Source: Nematostella vectensis (taxonomy: Eukaryota > Cnidaria > Anthozoa > Actiniaria > Edwardsiidae). From it: a DNA stretch of 64,000 nucleotides. The stretch is taken from NCBI RefSeq assembly GCF_932526225.1, contig NC_064045.1, positions 8,000,138 through 8,064,137 on the forward strand, given 5' to 3'. The notes beneath the pieces were generated by a model. The model made no database searches. It was not told the origin of the DNA and saw only the letters and a program-made list of their open reading frames with translations. The first letter of the stretch is position 1, and each line of letters opens with the position of its first letter. Below are positions 1 to 11,855 of the stretch, one piece after another. The position numbers were made by a program, and so were the translations under genes.

Positions 1-3000
1 GTCAGCATCTCTGTACCGCTGCAAGAGACCGGCTGCCATGTCAGCAAGGCCTTCCCCCTTGTAGTCTGATGGAGCGAAATGACGAGGTGATTTCGGCTTT
101 CAAAACCACACTTCTGAGATTGTGGTTGCATCTTTCTTCGTGGTACTTAAGCACCACTTTCCACAGTTTATGTGGCACCCACAGCAAAAGGGGCTGGACA
201 AAGTAGTAGTCAGGGTTTGGGGGCTGACTGCTAATGAACTGGGGCTGAGGGGGGTAACACCATAGTTTGTCAGCCCTAATAAAAAAAAGACATTAGAAAC
301 AATGATATTGAAGGTTTTTTAGCCCTGGTTTAGTGAAGGTGACGGGGTCTGTTTGGGAGATTGGCTCGACTACTCCTAAAAAAATAGAATAAAGGTTGTT
401 AATATTTTGTAGCACGACTAGTTTATTCTATCATTTATAAATACCTTTCTGTTCTTCCCCCCCCCCTCTCCCTATCTTCATCTACTTCCTTTGGATTTTT
501 ATAGCATGAAATAAATAATAAAGCGTAATTACCGATATGACATGAGATTCACAACAGTATTGTATTGATTTGTACTATAATTTAAAATGGTAAAATGATC
601 CCCATAACAAGCCATAGATGAACACCTTGTGAAATCTAGCTCGGCTTTTCCACTGCTGGCGTTGACTTTGAAGAGGGATCGAGCAATCCACTTGTGGTCT
701 TCTTTAGGGAGAGTCTGACGCCAGCCATCAGAGAGGAGGAATTCTGCAAATAATAGTAATGAAAGCAATGTGAACAAATCAAATGTTAATATTATCATTG
801 CATATGTGTGTCATACCTGTATTATCTTCAGCTGTGCTTGGGGCCATAGAAGTACCAGGTGCTGGCCCTGGTTTAGTGAAGGTGACGGGGTCTGTTTGGG
901 AGATTGGCTCGACTACTCCTAAAAAAATAGAATAAAGGTTGTTAATATTTTGTAGCACGACTAGTTTATTCTATCATTTATAAATAGCTTTCTGTTCTTT
1001 TCCCCCCTCTCCCTATCTTCATCTTCTTCCTTTGGATCTTTATAGCATGAAATAAATAATAAAGCGTAATTACCGATATGACATGAGATTCACAACAGTA
1101 TTGTATTGGTTTGTACTATAATTTAAAATGGTAAAATGATCCTAGGTAAATGTTTAAAAACTAGTCTATTTACAAAAGTGTTGATAAGTCTGAGTGTTAC
1201 CCCACCATTTCTTGGTGTTGTGCATGCTGCTTATTTTGTCACTTTTTTAAGCATCACATTGTTAAATTGGTACCTTTTTGGGTCTTATCTTGTTAAATAT
1301 CTGCTGTTTATTTTGTATGAAATAGAAAAATGGCAAAAAATCTATTAATAGGTTTACCATTTTAGCACGCTCAGTGGTTTTGTCCATACAAGTAAATTAG
1401 AGATTTTAGTATTTGAAATAAATTAGAACCATGACTTCATGACTTTATTCATATTATCAACGATCAATATAGTACATAAAACATAATACTCACCCTTTTT
1501 TGTCAGCAATATATTCAACTTAGTGTTTGGGTGGCATGCCTCACTGAAGTGGTATCTTCATCTTCAACAACCGGCTTTTTGTTGTTAGAGATCTCTTCCA
1601 ACACAGACATTGGTTTTGCAGTAGCTGATGTTTAAAACCATCTCTTTGTTTTACCATACAAGGGCTTGGCAATACAATCCCTTGCCGGTTTCTTTATTTT
1701 CATCAGGCTCATCATTGTTTGGATGGAGGATTTTGACTAATGATTATTTTTGTTTAATATGGGGTTCCCACTTAAGTAATATCTCTTGCCAAATTTTTCA
1801 CATATATGAAGACCCACTACGAGCCCTCCACAGCACAGCTTCACATTGTTTACAATCCCACCTATAACAAACTATCGTCCGTTTCCAGTTATCTCATTCC
1901 CTCCCTGGAAGCTTCCTGTCCTTGTGCCGCTTTACCCTGATTTTTTATTATTATATCCTTTTATTTTATTATGTCCTTATTACATACCTCTTCTAAGGCT
2001 GTATAGCCTTACTATGGAGCAGCTGCCCAGCCCTCCTTGGGATTAGCTCTAGGGGTAATCTTGAGTTTTTGCAGTAGCTGATGCTCAAAATCCTCTCTTT
2101 TTCTTCAACTCTAGACATTTATATTGTAACAAATCCCCTAAATGAGCTGTAAGCTCTTGGGATAATTGTTTAAATATTGTTTAAATAAAAAAATATATTA
2201 AATTTGGGCTGTTATAAGAAGCTGTGGAGGCAAACTCAAAGGAAACCTTTCTTTTTAAGCACAAATTTTCACTGTATTTACCGGCTGATCCAGAAGCTCC
2301 ACCCGTAAAGGCTGTCTTGGCTCCAGGGGGAGCAGGCTAGATGGGTCAGTCTGACTCTGCTCATACTGATCAAGTGCCTCGACTAGATCAGCATCATCAG
2401 ACTGCACCTCTGCTTGCTCACACCCCCTCGCGTACTGGAGAAACACATCTAGTGAGCTCCCAGGTTGTCCGACAGGCAGCTGGGATATCTGCTTTGGTGA
2501 CTTGGACGCCAGGACAGCCCTCCTAGTCATCTGCCCAAATGGGCCGAACCCAACTGGCTCCGCCCCAAGATCAACTCTCCCTAATTCATAGTTGATGCGA
2601 TCTTGAATGGAATACACAAGGGGTGGGAAGAAGTGAGCATATCTATAAGAGTAAGTTTAAGCATTAAAATAAAAATTACACAATGTTTTAAATTTCACGG
2701 GCACATCATGCAGCATAAATATTCAAAGAAAAAAATAATAATATTCAATATACCGTCTCAGGGCCTCCTTGTTGTCCCACTGGCTGTCCCCTTGTGGATG
2801 CTTAATTGCCCTCTTGGTCTCGTGGCTGGCCAGCACCATGACTGCCCAGCCGCAGTCATTACTGAGCAGCCAGATGAACGTTTTTCCGCGGTAGATGCCA
2901 AACTGGAGTGAGCACTTGCACAGCACCCACTCAGTATTGCTGGCATCTCCCGCGGCCTCACGCACTCTGGCTCTTGCCTCATTCTCAACCTAAAAGCACA

Positions 3001-3409
3001 ATTTAAAGGAATTGTTATTCAACAGACAATGACAATAATGCGAATAACTGCAAGAATGCTGATAAAATTGTCAAAAGTAAATTATAACTACCTCCTCTTT
3101 ACTCAGCTTTGGGCCAAATTTGTTTGTTTTTTTTTTTTTTTTTTTTGACCAATTGAGCCACATCCTTGGCCCTAGGTGTAGCGGCAAACTCCAGCCCCCC
3201 ATTCGGACGGAACCTGAAGGTCGTTTCGGCATAAACACGCAACTGGCGGTAGCTCTAATTCGCTATATATTTCGCTAAATATTACCTTTTCCTTCAGTCT
3301 GCGGATATTTTGCTGTTGAAGCTTTATCTCCGAAAGTGCATTGACTTTTTCCTCGCATAATTCTTCAAGAATTGCCCTCTTCTTCTTTGCGTATGTGCCA
3401 ATAGGCACA
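1..3409 (-). pseudogene. Unit 0 of the array, 3' end beyond the window
   Basis: Minus-strand order from high coordinate: exon c (about 3262-3409, without its ATG), exon 2 (to about 3090), exon b (2754-2989), exon a (2282-2642), then the l region (about 2040-1136), exon pair k0/k (k near 600-745), j (about 60-280) and the start of the i block at position 1. Exons m and n are missing: at about 2065 the l region joins directly to sequence that in unit A lies 1.9 kb further upstream. Exon a also lacks 18 in-frame bases (six residues of the EHIRWLQ stretch present in the other units). The poly-T tract 3127-3146 lies inside exon 2. The missing start and missing exons make it a pseudogene. Confidence 0.8.
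322..1135 (-). repeat. 542-bp k0/k exon-pair duplication in unit 0
   Basis: The k0 exon sequence starting GCCCTGGTTTAGTG occurs at 322 and again at 864, with one k exon between (about 600-745). The first k0 is fused directly to the intron before j, so its own k partner is lost. The same arrangement is seen at 5326-6140 and 30526-31340. Confidence 0.8.
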
Positions 3410-5325
3410 TTGTACGGGGATCACTAAGATACTGATCCTTCTCATAAAGTGCCAGATGTCAAGGCGGACAACCATCTCATCCCAGAGTGAGAACATCTCC
3501 TTGGTCTATTAGTTCTGGCCACAGCAGTCACGGTCTACATACATCACCTTGGGGGGAGGCTCGTTTGCTTCAGAGTACCTTAACAAAATTGAAAAAATAA
3601 AGTTTTAGCTTTGAATAAATATAAAAAATGTGTGTTTTCTATAATAAGCTACCTCCTCATCAGCCCATTGGCCATCTGCTAAAGTCCTTGTCCCTCGGTT
3701 GCTGTCATAACACTCATAAGGACCTGAAATGAACAAAAGAAATGATCCTACATGAGATCAAATTCAAAGCCTAGCTTTTACGTTCTAGCCATCACTCACA
3801 TGCCCATTCTCATTTCCAATATTTGTACACCAGGCTGCAGTTCCTGCGCTATGTCCTGAAAGCTTCTTTACAATCTTCTTCGTAGAATCCATCTTGAGGA
3901 TGGTTCTAAAAGTTGAAGTGATGGACGCTTTGATCTGGTCCATCCGGTTCATAATATCGAGGGCATAAACTGAGAGAAGCCATCTGTACTTAGGGGGCGG
4001 GTTGAATGTGGGTGGTTCCTCGTAATTGGGTCTGCTGACAAGGTGTCTCTCGGCGGCTCTGTTATAGTGAGCACACTATGTCAAGTACTGAAAGAATAAA
4101 CATTTCAAGGTCAAAATGCACATTCTCTGTTGAAAGAAAAGGTACAAATACATACATGGATGGTCTTCTGTAGCCATTTCTCACTGTGCTGTTGTGTCAG
4201 CTTCTTCTGCAGCATGCTGGAGCTGTTCCCAAGTCCTCGATTTCTCAGCATTCGAACGACACGCACATCGCAGGCATACTTGTAGGTCAGGATCACTGGG
4301 AACTGGAGTTTGTGGCCGGGATCTAGCTGACTCACAATGGCAGGGCTCCAACTGATTACCTGTAAGAAAAAGAAAAACAGTCATCAAAAGCAAGAGGAAT
4401 AGGGTAGAAAAACTGGTAAAAATAATCCAACCTTCTTCTTGCACTGTCCACATTCCAGATATTCAGCTGCCAGATTGTAGTTGCCGTCAATGTCCACAAC
4501 CTGGCGAGTCTTCTGGTACAAACCCGCACTGGTGAGATTGCGGTTGCTTCCTGCTTGGGAGCACTTCAGCACCACTTTCCACAGTTTACGTGGCATCCAC
4601 AGCAAAAGGGGCTGGGCAAAGTAGTAGTCAGGATTTGGGAGCTGACTGTTAATGAGCTGGGGCTGAGGGGGCTATCACCATAGTTTGCCAAAAGACAATA
4701 GAAACAGTGAAACGGCTAAGGCTCCAGACTCCACGCATCTCCAGCTCTGACTTCTTGGCATCTTCGAGGGCTTTGAGGTAGTGTTGATCCCACTCAAAAA
4801 TGCAGGCGGATAGTCGAGACATGAACGCAGGATACAGGGCATGAGACTTGGTTGTACAGCCTGATGCAAAACTCCTCATGAAGTGAAGTGCCAGAAATCG
4901 ATCAGAATGATGAGGTCATCCCAGCTGCCGAAGAGCTCTTTGGTGTGGCAGGTCTTGCAGCCACAGCATTCTCGGTCGACGTAAAGTGCCCTTGGTGGTA
5001 TTAAGTCAGCATCTCTGTACCGCTGCAAGAGACCGGCTGCCATGTCAGCAAGGCCTTCCCCCTTGTAGTTTGATGGAGCGAAATGACGAGGTGATTTCGG
5101 CTTTCAGAACCACACTTCTGAAATTGTGGTTGCATCTTTCTTCGTGGTACTTAAGCACCACTTTCCACAGTTTACGTGGCACCCACAGCAAAAGGGGCTG
5201 GACAAAGTAGTAGTCAGGGTTTGGGGGCTGACTGCTAATGCGCTGGGGCTGTGGGGGGTAACACCATAATTTGTCAGCCCTAATAAAAAAAAGACATTAG
5301 AAACAGTGATAGTGAAGGTTTTTTA

Positions 5326-6140
5326 GCCCTGGTTTAGTGAAGGTGACGGGGTCTGTTTGGGAGATTGGCTCGACTACTCCTAAAAAAATAGAATAAAGGT
5401 TGTTAATATTTTGTAGCACGACTAGTTTATTCTATCATTTATAAATACCTTTCTGTTCTTCCCCCCCTCTCCCTATCTTCATCTTCTTCCTTTGGATCTT
5501 TATAGCATGAAATAAATAATAAAGCGTAATTACCGATATGACATGAGATTCACAACAGTATTGTATTGGTTTGTACTATAATTTAAAATGGTAAAATGAT
5601 CCCCATAACAAGCCATAGATGAACACCTTGTGAAATCTAGCTCGGCTTTTCCACTGCTGGCGTTGACTTTGAAGAGGGATCGAGCAATCCACTTGTGGTC
5701 TTCTTTAGGGAGAGTCTGACGCCAGCCATCAGAGAGGAGGAATTCTGCAAATAATTGTAATGAAAGCAATGTGATCAAATCAAATGTTAATATTATCATT
5801 GCATATGTGTGTCGTACCTGTATTATCTTCAGCTGTGCTTGGGGCCATACAAGTACCAGGTGTTGGCCCTGGTTTAGTGAAGGTGACGGGGTCTGTTTGG
5901 GAGATTGGCTCGACTACTCCTAAAAAAATAGAATAAAGGTTGTTAATATTTTGTAGCACGACTAGTTTATTCTATCATTTATAAATACCTTTCTGTTCTT
6001 TTCCCCCCTTTCCCTATCTTCATCTTCTTCCTTTGGATCTTTATAGCATGAAATAAATAATAAAGCGTAATTACCGATATGACATGAGATTCACAACAGT
6101 ATTGTATTGGTTTGTACTATAATTTAAAATGGTAAAATGA
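5326..6140 (-). repeat. 542-bp k0/k exon-pair duplication in unit A
   Basis: k0 sequence occurs at 5326 and 5868 with a single k exon between them, the same layout as in units 0 and D. The first k0 lies directly against the intron that precedes j. Confidence 0.75.
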
Positions 6141-7679
6141 TCCTAGGTAAATGTTTAAAAACTAGTCTATTTACAAAAGTGTTGATAAGTCTGAGTGTTA
6201 CCCCTCCATTTCTTGGTGTTGTGCATGCTGCTTATTTTGTCACTTTTTTAAGCATCACATTGTTAAATTGGTACCTTTTTGGGGTCTTATCTTGTTAAAT
6301 ATCTGCTGTTTATTTTGTATGAAATAGAAAAATGGCAAAAAATCTATTAATAGGTTTACCATTTTAGCACGCTCAGTGGTTTTGTCCATACAAGTAAATT
6401 AGAGATTTTAGTATTTGAAATAAATTAGAACCATGACCTCATGACTTTATTCATATTATCAACGATCAATATAGTACATAAAACATAATACTCACCCCTT
6501 TTTATCAGCAATAGATTCATCTTAGTGTTTGGGTGGCATGCCTCACTGAAGTGGTATCTTCATCTTCAACCGTCTTTTTGTTGTTAGAGATCTCTTCCAA
6601 CACAGACATTGGTTTTGCAGTAGCTGATGTTTTAAACCATCTCTTTGTTTTACCATACAAGGGCTTGGCAATACAATCCGTTACCGGTTCCTTTATTTTC
6701 ATCAGGCTCATCATGGTTTGGATGGAGGATTTTGTCTAATGATTAGTTTTGTTAAATATGGGGTTCCCACTTAAGTAATATCTCTTGCCAAATTTTTCAC
6801 ATATATGAAGACCCACTGCGAGCCCTCCACAGCACAGCTTCACATTGTTTACAATCCCACCTATAACAAACAATCGTCCGTTTCCAGTTCTCTCATTCCC
6901 TCCCTGGAAGCTTCCTGTCCTTGTGCCGCTTTACCCTGATTTTTGTTTTTATTATATCCTTTTATTTTATTATGTCCTTATTACATACCTCTTCTAACTA
7001 AATTAGGCTGTATAGCCTTACTATAGAGCAGCTGCCCAACCCTCCTTGGGATTAACTCTAAGGGTAATCTTGAATTGCGCATGACGGCTACACATGCAGC
7101 TCCTAGTTCAGATTTGGAAGCACTGGTAGGTTTGTTTGCTCCGCCCTTTGACTTGCTCTCTCTCTCAGTAGCCTTTCATGCCGACCGCCTCTTTTCCTTC
7201 GAGGAAGAACAGTAGGTATGTTTTGAAGGCGTTTTTGTTCTGAGAGATGGCACTGGTGTTTGTTGTCTCCAGGCGGGCATTATCAACTAACCAGGCAGCA
7301 TATCCTTAACTGTTTTCTACCAGCCACTTGAAGGTCTGTCCTCTAAACTTCCCAAACTTTAGCTGGTAGAAACCTATAGTGAAGCAGCTGTGCAGCTTTC
7401 CTTACGATTCACTTTGTGGGTAATCATGAGTTCCACATGCAGGCCAAGTTAGATTTGGAAGCTTATTGCACATATATTATTTTGGTTCAAAAATTTTCAT
7501 AGTGAATTTTATCAGTCTTTGTACGAAAAGGAAACTGGAATCTTACCGTCTGATGGCTGCGGCATATGGTGTTGTTGATGGGAGCTTCTGAAAGATTCAG
7601 AGTTGCTGTTCAATTATCTAGTTTGAAATTTGAAAATGATATAAGGTTTAAAAAAATATCATAAATTGTTATTTTACTT

Positions 7680-7925
7680 TGAGGCACTCCTCGACCGAGG
7701 GTGGACTTTGTTATACACCACAGTTGGGGCATGGAGGCAGCTGCGCAGACTGTACCACTGTAAAGCTGTGTAGGACCGGGATGCTGGGTTGGTGCTGGTA
7801 ACAAGGCCTTGGCAGATGAAAGCTGGGCGCCAGCTGCTTCCTCAGCTACAATAGGTTCAAGACATTGCTCCAACACCTTTTTATCTACTTTGTCCTGTTG
7901 TTCCACCAACCGAGAAGGGTTGTCT
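7680..7925 (-). CDS. Exon m of unit A (Gln/Ala/Pro-rich linker)
   Basis: An open minus-strand stretch begins with VEQQDKVDKKVLEQCLEP, followed by an Ala-rich stretch and PAPTQHPG. The equivalent exons in B (19010-19213) and C (26618-26821) keep the same N-terminal part but end differently because of indels near 19070 and 26680: their reading ends in QLPPRPNCGV. It is a low-complexity linker between the acidic exon n and the k0/k exons. No domain is recognised, and the exact splice sites are not certain. Confidence 0.55.
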
Positions 7926-8199
7926 GGTTGAGCTCGTAGTGTTGGATGTTTGTAGTCGTAATGAGCCGTTTGTGGAGGATTACTGGATATTTCCGGATAT
8001 TTTGGTATTTATCCAGGATTACCTTTCACGTTGACACTATGCGAATGTTGCTGCCCTTTTTAGGTGTAGTGAAGGCAGCTTCAAGGCGTACGCAGAGGGC
8101 TTAGACCAGGGGGCTTGCATCCACAGATATGGCTGGATCAGAGTTTCCCAAACCATAACCCTCTTCAGGCTGGTGATTCCCGGTGCTACAGTCTGCTTG

Positions 8200-8640
8200 T
8201 TAGCCTTGGATCGCTGGAATCGGCCAGTGTAGTCCTTGTTTGCCCTGTACCGAGGAGGGTAGAGAACTCGGCTCTTCTGGAAGGAGGGAGGAAGCTTCTT
8301 CCATCGGACCGACAACATCTTCATCATCGCCACCATCAGATCCCGCCTGCGAAGGAGAAGGTGGGCTGTCTTGGTTCAGAGTACGTGGGCTGCCAGAAGT
8401 ACTTGCAGAGATAGTACCTGATGGGCCAGGGGAGCGTCGCAGAGGGGAAGAGGAGGAAACAGTGGACGCTGGAACTTCTGAGACTGAAGGGGCAGTAGCT
8501 AAGGCACAAGGTGCTAGCAGGGTAGGCACGGTTGGGTCTTTGTCCATCTCGAGGAAGCCTTCGTCATCCATGTCGTCTTCTTCCTCAGCAGTCAGGTCAT
8601 CAGGCTGTTCGGGGTCTAAGTTCACTGTTCCCCACGGCTT
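8200..8640 (-). CDS. Exon n of unit A (acidic, Ser/Pro-rich)
   Basis: An open frame of about 141 codons. It starts with VNLDPEQPDDLTAEEEDDM, continues with several Asp/Glu runs, then Ser/Pro-rich sequence ending in a GKQGLHWPIP segment. Compared with B and C it retains 22 bases near 8430-8452. In B (about 19722) and C (about 27330) their loss shifts the frame and brings in a stop. Such acidic disordered stretches are common N-terminal linkers in transposon proteins. The opposite strand is also open here, but codon content and linkage to neighbouring exons favour the minus strand. Confidence 0.6.
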   Translation of the reverse strand, partial: KPWGTVNLDPEQPDDLTAEEEDDMDDEGFLEMDKDPTVPTLLAPCALATAPSVSEVPASTVSSSSPLRRSPGPSGTISASTSGSPRTLNQDSPPSPSQAGSDGGDDEDVVGPMEEASSLLPEEPSSLPSSVQGKQGLHWPIPAIQG

Positions 8641-10170
8641 CCCCGTCTGCGCGTAGAGATATGCTTGTACGGTAAGCGTTGATGGGTTGTGTTTTCACTG
8701 GGATTCTATTTTCTTACAAGAATGCAAGCAATACAATCCATTCCCAAATTGGGTTGATACTTCATTGGGTTGATGCTGCATTTCCAGGAACTCCTGACCT
8801 TAGCCAGTTCATTCCCATATTGGGTTTCAACTTATCAACTTATCAACTATTGGACTTATCAACATAAGCACCAAACCAAAGTATTAAGTATAAAAAAGTA
8901 TTGTTAACGGTTTTTTTAGAGGTCTCTTCCAATACAGCCAAGAGTTTTTGCAGTAGCTGATGCTCAAAATCCTCTCTTTTTCTTCAACTCGTAGACATTT
9001 ATATTGTAACAAATCCCCTAAATGAGCTGTAAGCTCTTGGGATAATTGTTTAAATATTGTTTAAATAAAAAAAATATATTAAATTTGGGCTGTTATAAGA
9101 AGCTGTGGAGGCAAACTCAAAGAAAACCTTTCTTTTTAAGCACAAATTTTCACTGTATTTACCGGCTGATCCAGAAGCTCCACCCGTGAAGGTTGTCTTG
9201 GCTCCAGGGGGGGGGCAGGCTAGATGGGGCAGTCTGACTGCTCATACTGATCAAGTGCCTCGACTAGATCAGCATCATCAGACTGCACCTCTGCTTGCTC
9301 ACACCCCCTCGCGTACTTTAGAAACACATCTAGTGAGCTCCCAGGTTGTCGGACAGGCAGCTGGGATACCTGCTGGAGCCACCGGATGTGCTCTGGTGAC
9401 TTGGATGCCAGGACAGCCCTCCTTGTCATCTGCCCAAATGGGCCGAACCCAACTGGCTCCGCCCCAAGATCGACTCTCCCTAACTCATGATCGATTCGAT
9501 TTTGAATGGCATCCACAAGGGGTGGGAAGAAGTGAGCATATCTATAAGAGTAAGTTTAAGTATTAAAATAAAAATTACACAATGTTTATGTTTCAAATTT
9601 TACATCATGCAGCATAAATATTCAAAAAATATATATATATTCAATATACCGTCTCAGGGCCTCCTTGTTGTCCCACTGGCTGTCCCCTTGTGGATGCTTA
9701 ATTGCCCTCTTGGTCTCGTGGCTGGCCAGCACCATGACTGCCCAGCCCCAGTCATTACTGAGCAGCCAGATGAACGTTTTGCCGCGGTTGATGCCAAACT
9801 GGAGTGAGCACTTGCTCAGCACCCACTCAGTATTGCTGGCATCTCCCGCGGCCTCACGCACTCTGGCTCTTGCCTCATTCTCAACCTAAAAGCACAATTT
9901 AAAGGAATTGTTATTCAACAGACAATGACAGTAATGCGAATAACTGCAAGAATGCTGATAAAATTGTCAAAAGTAAATTATAACTACCTCCTCTTTACTC
10001 AGCTTTGGGCCAAATTTGTTTTCTTTTTTTTTTTATTTTTTGACCAATTGGGCCACATCCTTGGCCCTAGGTGTAGCGGCAAACTCCAGCCCCCCATTAG
10101 GGCGGAACTTGAAGGTCGTTTCGGCATAAACACGCAACTGGCGGTAGCTCTAATTCGCTATAAATATTAC

Positions 10171-10317
10171 CTTTTCCTTCAGTCTGCGGATATTTTGCTG
10201 TTGAAGCTTTATCTCCGAAAGTGCATTGACTTTTTCCTCGCATAATTCTTCAAGAATTGCCCTCTTCTTTTTTGCATATGTGCCGATAGGAAAATTATTG
10301 TTTTGCTTCCGAGGCAT
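10171..10317 (-). CDS. Exon c with intact start codon (unit A)
   Basis: 49 codons from ATG to a GT donor, starting MPRKQNNNFPIGTYAKKKRA and continuing with a Glu/Lys/Gln-rich heptad-like stretch (EELCEEKV...EIKLQQQN) that should form a coiled coil. The exon ends in phase 0. Exon 2 starts in phase 0 only 21 bp later here, or 31 bp later in other units. The ATG lies about 25 bases after the d-exon remnant of the next unit. The same exon with ATG is at 12552-12698 and 21395-21541; copies ending at about 3409, 14993 and 29194 have lost the first eight codons. Confidence 0.65.
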
Positions 10318-10407
10318 TGTACGGGGATCACTAAGATACAGATCCTTCTCATAAAGTGCCAGATGTCAAGGCGGACAACCATCTCATCCCAGAGTGAGAA
10401 CATCTCC

Positions 10408-10547
10408 TTGGTCTTGGTCTCTAGCAGCCATCTAAAAGTTTGGCCATGATAGTGTCCGAACTGGACTTCGTACTCCCCTTTCACATCGATCTCATCATTC
10501 ACGTCACCATTCCTCCTGTTTACTGCTTCTATGGCCTCTTTTCTAAC
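10408..10547 (-). pseudogene. Exon b' fused to the d exon by deletion
   Basis: The exon begins after a TTTTAG acceptor and reads VRKEAIEAVNRRNGD, then FGHYHGQTFRWLLET, a diverged version of exon b (FGIYRGKTFIWLLSND). At about 10408-10425 it passes directly into the d core (KTKEMFSLWDEMV...WHFMRR). The junction lies on a shared run encoding K-T-K, which suggests microhomology-mediated deletion of everything between. The duplicate is at about 12789-12928. A strongly decayed relative is at about 35500-35590. Confidence 0.7.
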
Positions 10548-11141
10548 CTAAAATGACAGTAAATTCATCCTCTGTTACTTAAAAATGTTGAAAACAAAAT
10601 ATTATCATTATAAACTTTCAAAGTGCATGAAATTTAGCTGTATAATTTCTCTGCAAATGCTCAAACAAAGTTATTCGGTAGTGAACTGCCGTATAATAGA
10701 CTGTTGACAATGGTTAAGCGATCTTAGATCTATAATAATAGTGTTTTGCAAGTCGCATGCGACCACAATTAGAGGTTAATAAAAACATAAACAATACAAG
10801 TCTTCTTCACAAAGAACGCTCAAAAGGCGTGATGAGACAGAAAACAATGCACTTATTCAATGCTATACCCTTTTATAAGACTATAAAGAGTAAATAATTC
10901 GAAAGTAATGAATGAGAGAAGATTTTGAAGAGGTTTTAATAGGCCCTTGACCGGGGTCATTCCATCGCTCGAGGCAATAGAACTCGAACAAAGTGATCGC
11001 TCGGTTCGCACTTTAGAACATTGAATTCGAAGCAAATCACGTAGCTCTATCATCACGTAGTAACACAGTATAGCAGCTTAGCAGAATTAATAAAGAATAG
11101 CTTGAGGATAAAGCAGCGATTACAGAGTATAAATATTATAC

Positions 11142-11273
11142 CTCGTGGGGATGTTTACCACTCGTAGGTTTTGCGGCGTCCTTGTTCCTCTGCTTGTCTT
11201 TTGCTGCGGCCCTTATCTGTTGTAGAATTACTTCTCCTCTGTCGTTTCGTCTAAACCTTGGCTTCGGAGGCAT
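11142..11273 (-). CDS. Alternative first exon E1 (Lys/Arg-rich)
   Basis: 44 codons from ATG (11273-11271) to a GAG|GT donor. It starts MPPKPRFRRNDRGEV and is rich in Lys, Arg and Ala, ending KHPHE. A good 3' splice site (TTCTTACAG) lies five bases before the ATG, so the 5' UTR is probably split by an intron. Phase 0 at its end matches exon b' (10547), so E1-b' can be joined in frame. It differs from exon c, so it marks a second 5' module of the same family. An E2F-like TTTCCCGC is seen in the upstream sequence near 11320. Confidence 0.6.
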
Positions 11274-11572
11274 GATCCTGTAAGAATAAAAGACAAATAA
11301 CAAGGGAAACAAGCAAAAACGAGCGGGAAAACTGCCAACGATCAAGTGGAAAAAATTCTTAAAAAGTCTTAAAACTAAGGCGCTAGAGTGAATTTTCCAC
11401 TCGAATTCACAGTGAAGTTAGATCAATACAATTGTAATAAGTATAGGTATTCGCTATGGTATTCGGGAAAGGATGAAACGATATTTTTGGGAGTTTTTCA
11501 GCTCACGGTTTCCCTTCGCTTTGGCCGCAATTACCGAAAGAAAGTCGCACGTCGCCTTGTAACGCTATAGCT

Positions 11573-11855
11573 CCAAACGAAAGGACAGGATTGGTCAACG
11601 CTCTCCAAACGAAAGGACAGGATTGGTCAACGCTCTCCAAACGAAAGGAGAGGATTGGTCAACGCTCTCCAAACGAAAGGAGAGGATTGGTCAATGCTCT
11701 CCAAACGAAAGGACAGGATTGGTCAACGCTCTCCAAACGAAAGAACAGGATTGGTCAACGCTCTCCAAACGAAAGGACAGGATTGGTCAACGCTCTCCAA
11801 ACGAAAGGACACGATTGGTCAATGCCCTCCAAACGAAAGGAGGGGAATGGTCCGA
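11573..11855 (-). promoter_or_regulatory. 32-bp minisatellite with a CCAAT box per repeat (9 copies)
   Basis: Repeats begin CCAAACGAAAGG at 11573, 11605, 11637, 11669, 11701, 11733, 11765, 11797 and 11829, exactly 32 bp apart. Each contains GATTGGTCAA on the plus strand, which is TTGACCAATC on the minus strand: a CCAAT box pointing towards exon E1, whose ATG is 300 bp downstream on the minus strand. Thirty-two bp is close to three helical turns, and NF-Y-regulated promoters often have CCAAT boxes spaced about this far apart (established knowledge). A promoter role is inference. Confidence 0.6.

Larger units (their letters stand above)
3428..10317 (-). pseudogene. Unit A: DUF6729/KDZ-like transposon protein, multi-exon, inactivated
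   Basis: Exons on the minus strand: c 10171-10317, exon 2 about 9989-10150, b 9650-9885, a 9173-9541, n about 8200-8640, m about 7680-7925, k0 about 5815-5915, k about 5600-5745, j' 5090-5280, i-h 4690-5090, j''/g 4433-4680, f 4158-4361, e about 3808-4087, a short LMSVLTA exon about 3650-3727, and d 3428-3588. The b to a junction joins in frame across a phase-2 intron, giving ...EALRR-YAHFFPPLVDA. Lesions: exon e has TAG at 4076-4078 where B and C have GAG; the LMSVLTA exon has TAG at 3679-3681 where B has CAG; exon 2 has a stop inside its A-tract. Known relatives in fish and cnidarians have order k-j-f-e-d-h; here i-h precedes g. The function would be transposition, and this copy cannot make full-length protein. 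Confidence 0.8.

Noticed and set aside
8240-8656. Plus-strand frame of 138 codons opposite exon n
   Set aside because: Antisense shadow of a low-complexity acidic/Ser-rich exon; its equivalents in B and C are broken differently and it has no partner exons.
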